DNA of 8,481 bases from Nitrososphaerales archaeon (GTDB taxonomy: Archaea > Thermoproteota > Nitrososphaeria > Nitrososphaerales > Gagatemarchaeaceae): the NCBI GenBank assembly GCA_030040055.1, contig JASHUK010000140.1, positions 1 through 8,481 on the forward strand. Direction: 5' to 3'. Below, one piece after another: positions 1-5,236 of this stretch (its first letter is position 1; every line of letters starts with the position of its first letter). The position numbers and the translations under genes are program-made. The notes beneath the pieces were generated by a model that was not told where the DNA came from, made no database searches, and saw only the letters and a program-made list of their open reading frames with translations.

Positions 1-582
1 CCTCCTGGTCGCACCGGCGATTTCCCTCCTGGGGTCGGCGATTCCGAAGTCCCTTGATAACACCTTCTCCGCGTCCTCGGAGGTCTCTTCGGTGAAGACC
101 GCGTGGAGGACCAGGCGGTCCTCCTCGGAGAGTTCGAGGGACTCGAGGATTTCTGACACTTCGGCTTCGTCCCTCTGCAGGTCGTCTATCGCCCTGCCGA
201 GCCTCCTCGCCTTCTCCTCTATCCTTCGCCTCAGTACTATCGTCTCTTCCGCCAGCTCTTCGAGGCGCGCGAGAGCCTTTCCCTCCGGCTCCGCCCCCTT
301 CCGCCTCGGGGAGACCTTCACCACTGTCAGGCCGCTGGCTCCGTAAGCGCCCACCGCGTAGTCTTTCAGATAGTAGAGCTTCCGGGCCCCTTCGCCCCTG
401 ACTCGCTTCTGCCCGAGCACCCCGATCCGTCCGAGTTTCGCTAGATGCTTCAGGACCCCCTGCACGGATGTCCCAGTCAGATGGGAAAGCTCGGTCAGGG
501 TCCGCGGCCTGGTCGACAGCATGCCGGCTATCTGGAGGGTCGACGGCGATGAAAGGAGCTCCGACTCGACGCGCTTGGGCAT
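1..582 (-). CDS. ArsR-like winged-helix transcriptional regulator, probable heat-shock repressor (partial, 3' end outside window)
   Basis: Reading the minus strand from ATG at 582 gives 194 open codons to the window edge with no stop, so the C-terminus is missing. Residues about 10-75 look like a winged helix-turn-helix. The stretch RTLTELSHLTGTSVQGVLKH (27-46) fits helix-turn-helix, and ARKLYYLKDY (66-75) fits the wing that often follows in ArsR-type proteins. Residues about 101-150 are highly charged with leucine spacing that suggests a coiled coil, probably for dimerisation. A GGAG lies 5 nt before the ATG, and the shared TATA box sits about 27 nt upstream, so the transcript would be leaderless or nearly so. 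The gene is divergent from hsp20-cdc48 and shares their promoter region. Phr of Pyrococcus furiosus and HSR1 of Archaeoglobus, winged-helix heat-shock regulators of similar size, control exactly hsp20 and an AAA+ ATPase. The DNA-binding role is well supported; the heat-shock role is inferred from context. Confidence 0.8.
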   Translation of the reverse strand, partial: MPKRVESELLSSPSTLQIAGMLSTRPRTLTELSHLTGTSVQGVLKHLAKLGRIGVLGQKRVRGEGARKLYYLKDYAVGAYGASGLTVVKVSPRRKGAEPEGKALARLEELAEETIVLRRRIEEKARRLGRAIDDLQRDEAEVSEILESLELSEEDRLVLHAVFTEETSEDAEKVLSRDFGIADPRREIAGATRR

Positions 583-604
583 GCGGGCTCCATCTCCCAA
601 AAGA

Positions 605-613
605 TTTATAAAA
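605..613. promoter_or_regulatory. Palindromic TATA box shared by divergent regulator and hsp20-cdc48
   Basis: TTTATAAA (605-612) is a perfect palindrome, so it can be read as a TATA box on both strands. On the plus strand it is preceded by AAAAGA, an acceptable purine-rich BRE. Transcription would begin near 635, leaving a leader of about 15 nt before the hsp20 ATG. On the minus strand the expected start is near 583-585, right at the regulator ATG. The minus-strand BRE position is pyrimidine-rich, so the hsp20 direction is probably stronger. Confidence 0.7.
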
Positions 614-615
614 GG

Positions 616-630
616 TTAACTTTGGGTTAA
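616..630. promoter_or_regulatory. Operator candidate: TTAAC-N5-GTTAA inverted repeat
   Basis: The bases TTAACTTTGGGTTAA form a perfect 5-bp inverted repeat around a 5-base spacer. It lies just downstream of the shared TATA box and upstream of the predicted hsp20 start near 635. A protein bound here would block RNA polymerase on the plus strand and cover the BRE position for the divergent regulator. As I recall it, the Archaeoglobus HSR1 site is CTAAC-N5-GTTAG, with the same spacing and four of five bases the same in each arm. The repeat is seen directly; its use by the neighbouring regulator is inferred. Confidence 0.65.
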
Positions 631-637
631 TCAACCA

Positions 638-642
638 GAGGT
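638..642 (+). promoter_or_regulatory. Shine-Dalgarno for hsp20
   Basis: GAGGT ends 7 nt before the ATG at 650. It matches the archaeal 16S anti-Shine-Dalgarno and supports this start codon. Confidence 0.6.
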
Positions 643-648
643 TAATCA
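640..648 (+). repeat. Second copy of GGTTAATCA, at the hsp20 translation start
   Basis: GGTTAATCA occurs at 625-633 and again at 640-648, 15 bases apart. A shorter GGTTAA lies at 614-619. The last copy overlaps the Shine-Dalgarno region of hsp20 and ends one base before its ATG. It could be an extra half-site for the same regulator. Confidence 0.4.
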
Positions 649-649
649 G

Positions 650-1180
650 ATGAGCACAGACGAGGACCCGGAAAGAGGGACGGATAGGAGGAAGGACCTC
701 CGCGACATGCTGGACGAGCTGGAGCGCTACTTCGAGGAGATGGAGAGGGACATCCAGACTGCGGTCCACGACAGCCTCTCGGCCGCGAGGTCGATGCAGA
801 AGCCTTTCGTCGCGGGGTTCTCGTTCAAGCTCGGCCCCGAGGGTAGGCCGTCGATGCAGTTCTTCGGGGACAGCCCTCGGCTGGCGGGCGGATACAGGTC
901 CCCCCTGACAGAGCAGATCGTAGACCAGAAGGGAGGCACCCTTCGGCTCGTCCTCGACATGCCGGGGGTGGAGAAGGGTGACATCGAGCTCGGCGTGGCC
1001 GAGAGGACGGCGACGATAAGCGCGGCCAGGGGGCTCAGGAAGTACAAGGCGGAGGTCGGGCTGAAGACCGAGGTCGACCCGGCCAGCGCCAAGGCAGAGT
1101 ACAGAAATGGAGTACTCGAAATTCTGTTTTCAATCAGAGACAAGGATAATAAGGGCTACACGAGGATTGACGTTGCATGA
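650..1180 (+). CDS. hsp20: Hsp20 / alpha-crystallin family small heat-shock protein
   Basis: This is a 176-residue ATP-independent holdase chaperone of the cytoplasm, expected to form oligomers that capture unfolding proteins. Residues 1-50 are charged and probably helical. The alpha-crystallin domain covers roughly residues 85-170. It includes the stretch LRLVLDMPGVEKGDIEL, typical of the family, and the hallmark NGVLEILF with G154-V155-L156. The C-terminus ends RIDVA, where I173-D174-V175 may act as the IXI/V motif used for oligomer assembly; the C-terminal extension is otherwise very short. The ATG is supported by GAGGT 7 nt upstream and by the promoter spacing. The gene is first in a pair with cdc48, whose start lies 13 nt after this stop. 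It is divergent from the winged-helix regulator and likely induced by heat or other protein-damaging stress. Confidence 0.93.
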   Translation: MSTDEDPERGTDRRKDLRDMLDELERYFEEMERDIQTAVHDSLSAARSMQKPFVAGFSFKLGPEGRPSMQFFGDSPRLAGGYRSPLTEQIVDQKGGTLRLVLDMPGVEKGDIELGVAERTATISAARGLRKYKAEVGLKTEVDPASAKAEYRNGVLEILFSIRDKDNKGYTRIDVA

Positions 1181-1193
1181 GAGTGGACGCGGC

Positions 1194-3398
1194 TTGAGCC
1201 AGCAACAAGTGCAGCTGAAGGTCCTCGAGGCGTATACGCGCGACGTCGGGCGCGGCGTCGCCAGGATAGACTACGACGCGATGGACGCGCTGGACGCTTC
1301 TACCGGCGACGTGATCGAGATCAAGGGGAAGCGGAGGACGGTCGCGAAGTGCCTCCCGCTCTACCCGTCCGACGAAGGCAGGGGGATCGTGAGGATCGAC
1401 GGGCTGATCAGGAACAACGCTGGCGTGGCGATAGGGGACATGGTGGTCGTCAAGAAGGTGAAGGCCCCGCCGGCGGAGAAGGTGGTCGTCGCCCCGCTCG
1501 AGGCCGTCCCGCCGATTGACGAGCGCTACCTGGCGGACGCGCTCGAGAGCGTCCCCGTGACGAAGGGGGACAACATCATGATACCGTACTTCGGAGGGAG
1601 GCTGACGTTCCAGGTCGTAGGGGTCAGCCCGGCCGCCGACGCCGCGCTGATCACCCAGCGCACCGTCTTCGTGATCTCCGAGAAGGGCGAGGCCCTCAGG
1701 GGCGTCCCTCAGGTCACCTACGAGGACATCGGCGGTCTGAAGGACGAGATCCAGAAGGTGAGGGAGATGATCGAGCTCCCGCTGCGCCATCCGGAGATAT
1801 TCGAGAAGCTCGGAGTCGAGGCACCGAAGGGGGTGCTGCTGTACGGCCCGCCCGGGACCGGCAAGACCCTGCTGGCGAAGGCGGTGGCCACCGAGAGCAA
1901 CGCCCACTTCATCCCGATCAGCGGCCCCGAGATAATGTCGAAGTTCTACGGGGAGTCGGAGGCCAGGCTGAGGGAGATCTTCAAGGAGGCCAAGGAGAAG
2001 GCGCCGACGATTATCTTCATCGACGAGATAGACTCGATCGCTCCGAAGAGGGAAGAGGTGACTGGGGAGGTCGAGAGGAGGGTCGTCAGCCAGCTCCTGT
2101 CCCTGATGGACGGGCTCGAGGCGAGAGGGAAGGTGATCGTGATCGCGGCGACGAACAGGCCGAACGCCATCGACCCGGCGCTGCGCAGGCCGGGAAGGTT
2201 CGACCGCGAGATAGAGATCAAGGTCCCGTCGAAGAGCGGCAGGCTGGAGATACTCCAGATCCACACGAGGCACATGCCGCTGGCCCAGAGCCTCGAGAGC
2301 GACAAGCACCCGACGAGCGAGAAGATAGTCGACCTCGAGAAGCTCGCCGCCGTGACCCACGGATTCGTGGGAGCTGACCTTGAGTACCTCTGCAAGGAGG
2401 CAGCCATGAAGACCCTAAGGAGGAACCTGCCCAACATCAAGCTGGAGGAGGACAGGCTCAGCCCGGAGACTCTGGACAAGCTGATAGTGACGATGGTCGA
2501 CTTCGAGGAGGCGCTGAGGGACGTGATGCCCTCCGCGATGAGAGAGGTCTACCTCGAGACCCCCGACGTCCAATGGAGCGACATCGGCGGGCTGGACTCT
2601 GTGAAGAAGGAGCTCCAGGAGGCGGTCGAGTGGCCGCTGAAGTACACCGACCTCTACGACAAGATAGGCTACAGCATGCCGAAGGGGATCCTCCTGCACG
2701 GGCCGTCAGGTACCGGCAAGACACTCCTAGCGAAGGCCGTCGCGACCGAAAGCGAGGCCAACTTCATCAGCGTCAGGGGGCCGGAGCTCCTCAGCAAGTG
2801 GGTCGGTGAGTCGGAGCGCGGCATAAGGGAGGTGTTCCGCAGGGCCAGGCAGGCGTCGCCGTGCGTCATATTCTTCGACGAGATAGACGCCCTCGCCCCG
2901 ACCAGGGGGATGGGCGGGGACAGCATGGTCACCGAGAGGGTAGTGAGCCAGCTGCTGACGGAGCTCGACGGGGTGCAGGCGCTCCAGGGCGTGGTCGTCC
3001 TGGCGGCGACCAACAGGATCGACATCGTCGACCCGGCGCTGCTCAGGGCGGGAAGGTTCGACAAACTGATCCAGATACCCCTCCCGGACAAGGGCGCGAG
3101 GACGGAGATACTGAAGATCCACCTGAAGGGGGTCCCGACCGCGAAGGACGTCGACATCGACAGGCTGGTGGAGATGACGGAGGGGCTGAGCGGGGCGGAC
3201 ATGTCCTCCCTGACCAACACCGCGGTCTCGATCGTCCTACAGGAGTTCATCTCGAAGTACCCGAAGCCGGAGGACGCGAAGAAGCACCTCGACGACGCCA
3301 TCGTCAAGATGGAGCACTTCGTGGAGGGAGCCAAGAAGGTCAGGTCGTCGCGCGAGGGGAAGCCGATGGAGAAGGTCGCCGTCCCCTACTACCGCTGA
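1194..3398 (+). CDS. cdc48: Cdc48/VAT-type AAA+ ATPase (p97/VCP family)
   Basis: This 734-residue hexameric unfoldase uses ATP to thread proteins through its central pore. The N-terminal double-psi barrel and beta-clam regions cover about residues 1-180 (VLEAYTRDVGRGVARIDYDA near the start). The D1 AAA domain has Walker A GPPGTGKT at 218-225, Walker B acid residues D277-E278, and an arginine-finger region within LRRPGRFDRE. The D2 domain has Walker A GPSGTGKT at 503-510, D562-E563, and LLRAGRFDK. Length and order match archaeal Cdc48. The last residues, VPYYR, end in Tyr-Tyr-Arg, which fits the hydrophobic-Tyr-X motif used to dock on the 20S proteasome. The TTG at 1194 is preferred: the family homology begins just after it and it clears the hsp20 stop. 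An in-frame ATG at 1107 would add 29 residues unlike the family and overlap hsp20 by 74 bases. Ribosome binding is weak (GAGTGG, 1181-1186). The gene is likely co-transcribed with hsp20. Confidence 0.95.
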   Translation: MSQQQVQLKVLEAYTRDVGRGVARIDYDAMDALDASTGDVIEIKGKRRTVAKCLPLYPSDEGRGIVRIDGLIRNNAGVAIGDMVVVKKVKAPPAEKVVVAPLEAVPPIDERYLADALESVPVTKGDNIMIPYFGGRLTFQVVGVSPAADAALITQRTVFVISEKGEALRGVPQVTYEDIGGLKDEIQKVREMIELPLRHPEIFEKLGVEAPKGVLLYGPPGTGKTLLAKAVATESNAHFIPISGPEIMSKFYGESEARLREIFKEAKEKAPTIIFIDEIDSIAPKREEVTGEVERRVVSQLLSLMDGLEARGKVIVIAATNRPNAIDPALRRPGRFDREIEIKVPSKSGRLEILQIHTRHMPLAQSLESDKHPTSEKIVDLEKLAAVTHGFVGADLEYLCKEAAMKTLRRNLPNIKLEEDRLSPETLDKLIVTMVDFEEALRDVMPSAMREVYLETPDVQWSDIGGLDSVKKELQEAVEWPLKYTDLYDKIGYSMPKGILLHGPSGTGKTLLAKAVATESEANFISVRGPELLSKWVGESERGIREVFRRARQASPCVIFFDEIDALAPTRGMGGDSMVTERVVSQLLTELDGVQALQGVVVLAATNRIDIVDPALLRAGRFDKLIQIPLPDKGARTEILKIHLKGVPTAKDVDIDRLVEMTEGLSGADMSSLTNTAVSIVLQEFISKYPKPEDAKKHLDDAIVKMEHFVEGAKKVRSSREGKPMEKVAVPYYR

Positions 3399-3440
3399 AG
3401 GGCGCCCGCTCGACCAGACGGCAGTTCACCCGGCTCAGGC

Positions 3441-3450
3441 AAAGTAATTA
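3441..3450 (+). promoter_or_regulatory. Weak TATA-like element before lysS
   Basis: AAAGTAATTA is the only AT-rich stretch in the 76-base gap between cdc48 and lysS. Its centre is about 29 bases before the TTG start, so it would give a nearly leaderless transcript. Read-through from cdc48 is equally possible. Confidence 0.3.
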
Positions 3451-3474
3451 CGGCTCGGCGGAAAGGCGGGGGCG

Positions 3475-5070
3475 TTGCAGGAGGCGCAGGTCATAGGACG
3501 GGGCACTTGGCTGGACAAGGTCGCCCACGACGCCATCGAGAGGGAGCGGAAGCTGGGGAGGGACCTCGGGATGGTGAGGGTCGAGAGCGGGCTGGGTGCC
3601 TCGGGCCTGCCGCACATCGGCAGCGTAGGGGACGCGATAAGGAGCTACGGGGTCAAGCTCGCGCTCGAGACGGCGGGCTTCGAGTCGGAGCTGCTGGCCT
3701 ACTCGGACGACTTCGACGGGCTCCGTAAGGTTCCGGCAGGCTTCCCCTCCTGGCTCAGCGAGTACATCGCCCAGCCGGTCTCGCGCATCCCCGACCCGTT
3801 CGGGTGCCACGGCTCCTACGCGGAGCACGTCGGCTTCCTCCTGAGGGACTCCCTCGACCGCCTCGGGATCGAGTACAGGTTCCAGAGCGGGACCGAGGCC
3901 TACCGCTCCGGGGCATTGAACGAGCAGATGCGCACTATCCTCTCGCGCGCGGACGAGGTTGGGAGGAAGATCAAGGAGCTGGTCGGGCAGTCGAAGTACG
4001 AGTCCAGCTTGCCGTACACCCCTGTCTGCGGGGAGTGTCGCAGGATCTACACTACGAGGGCTCTCTCATTCGACGGCAGGGACACTGTGACCTACAGATG
4101 CGAGGGCGCCGACGTCGGGGGGCACCCCTTGGAGGGGTGCGGGCACGAAGGCAAGGTGGGGCTGTCCGACGGGGAGGGGAAGCTGATGTGGAAGGTGGAG
4201 TTCGCCGCCAGATGGGCCGCGTTCGACATACGCTTCGAGGCGTACGGGAAGGAGCTGACCGACTCGGTAAAGATCAACGACTGGGTGTCGGAGAAGGTCC
4301 TGGGGCACCACCCTCCCTACCACGCGAGGTACGAGCTGTTCCAGGACAAGTCCGGGAAGAAGATGTCGAAGTCCTCCGGGAACCTGCTTGCCCCGGGAGA
4401 GTGGCTCGAGTACGCGTCACCGGCCAGCCTCAGGCTACTGATGTACAAGAGGATAGTCGGGGCGAGGAACATATCTGTTGCCGACATCCCCGCGTACATG
4501 GACGAGCTCGACGACCTCGAGGAGGCGTACTTCTCGCGCAAGAGGGACCCCAACCCAATGAAGGACGCGAAGCAGAGGGGCCTGTACGAGTACACAACCC
4601 TGCTCAAGATGCCGCAGCGGGCGGGCGTCCACGTTCCCTACCGGCTGATGGCCCAGCTCGCCGGCCTAGCTCCCGAAGGGGCCAGGGAGGAGTTCGTCAT
4701 GAGGAGGCTGGTCAACTACGGGATGGCCAAGGAGCCCTCGGCCGAGCTATCGGCGAGGATCGCCTGGGCGGCCAGGTGGGTCCAGAGGGAGGGGATGAAG
4801 CCCAGGAAGGCCGTGAAGATCCGAGGGAAGCCCAAGAAGGCCGTCAGAGAGTTTGCCCGAGCCATAGCCAGCATGTCGGACCCGGTTCAAGTCCAGAACG
4901 CCGCCTTCGAGGCGCTCAAGGGCAATGGCCTCTCCCCTTCAGAGTTCTTCCCGTCCGTCTATGAGGTCCTCGTAGGCTCTGACAGGGGGCCGAGGCTCGG
5001 ACCCTACATCCTCGACTTTGACCCTAAGAAGGCGAGCGATGCCCTCCTGAAAGCGACTGCGACCAGCTAG
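3475..5070 (+). CDS. lysS: Class I lysyl-tRNA synthetase
   Basis: This 531-residue cytoplasmic enzyme attaches lysine to tRNA-Lys. It is the class I form found in most archaea and a few bacteria, unrelated to the class II enzyme. The Rossmann-fold signature appears as PHIGS (46-50, the HIGH motif in its usual class I LysRS variation). The catalytic-loop motif KMSKS is intact at 296-300. Cys185 and Cys188 (CGEC), with Cys209, Cys222 and His224, lie in the inserted region and look like zinc ligands. Residues from about 350 on are the helical, basic C-terminal anticodon-binding part. Length is normal for the family. TTG at 3475 is the likely start because W12 and the following helix align with the family N-terminus; the upstream GGCGGGGG is only a weak ribosome-binding site. 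A housekeeping gene with no evident link to its neighbours. Confidence 0.95.
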   Translation: MQEAQVIGRGTWLDKVAHDAIERERKLGRDLGMVRVESGLGASGLPHIGSVGDAIRSYGVKLALETAGFESELLAYSDDFDGLRKVPAGFPSWLSEYIAQPVSRIPDPFGCHGSYAEHVGFLLRDSLDRLGIEYRFQSGTEAYRSGALNEQMRTILSRADEVGRKIKELVGQSKYESSLPYTPVCGECRRIYTTRALSFDGRDTVTYRCEGADVGGHPLEGCGHEGKVGLSDGEGKLMWKVEFAARWAAFDIRFEAYGKELTDSVKINDWVSEKVLGHHPPYHARYELFQDKSGKKMSKSSGNLLAPGEWLEYASPASLRLLMYKRIVGARNISVADIPAYMDELDDLEEAYFSRKRDPNPMKDAKQRGLYEYTTLLKMPQRAGVHVPYRLMAQLAGLAPEGAREEFVMRRLVNYGMAKEPSAELSARIAWAARWVQREGMKPRKAVKIRGKPKKAVREFARAIASMSDPVQVQNAAFEALKGNGLSPSEFFPSVYEVLVGSDRGPRLGPYILDFDPKKASDALLKATATS

Positions 5071-5091
5071 AGAGCGGCGACCGGAAATGGG

Positions 5092-5105
5092 GCGGCTTTC
5101 GCCGC
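5092..5105 (+). terminator. Hairpin after lysS
   Basis: GCGGC and GCCGC form a 5-bp stem around TTTC, 22 bases after the lysS stop. No T-run follows, which archaeal termination usually needs, so the terminator role is doubtful. Confidence 0.25.
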
Positions 5106-5192
5106 TATCGTAGCGGGTGGCATTACGTCGAGGGGAGCGAACCGAGTCACCCTGCCAAGCGGTTCTCGGCAGAAGTCGACTCCTGTTCACGA

Positions 5193-5200
5193 TTAAATAA
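5193..5200 (+). promoter_or_regulatory. TATA box of the secreted-protein gene
   Basis: TTAAATAA lies inside an AT-rich patch in otherwise GC-rich DNA. Transcription would start near 5222, about 15 nt before the GTG at 5237. No clear Shine-Dalgarno is seen between them. The rest of the 5071-5236 gap holds the hairpin after lysS and a weaker imperfect hairpin (CTGCC 5152-5156 with GGCAG 5168-5172). Confidence 0.55.
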
Positions 5201-5236
5201 GAATCCTGCGAGTCAGTCGGCGGCGGCCTTGTTGCT

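Noticed and set aside
92..346. 84-codon plus-strand frame rich in Ser and Arg
   Set aside because: It is the complement of the coiled-coil part of the regulator, which has a coherent helix-turn-helix and better composition.
1107..1193. In-frame ATG extension of cdc48 by 29 residues
   Set aside because: It overlaps the well-supported 3' end of hsp20, including its GVL motif, and the added residues do not resemble the Cdc48 N-terminus.
1134..2360. Long minus-strand open frame (408 codons) opposite cdc48
   Set aside because: It is the antisense of highly conserved Cdc48 coding sequence and is dominated by Arg, Leu and Asp repeats typical of GC-rich shadow frames.
3804..4964. 386-codon plus-strand frame inside lysS
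   Set aside because: It is the shifted frame of LysRS, very rich in Arg and Gly, with no recognisable domain; the LysRS frame holds KMSKS and the zinc cysteines.
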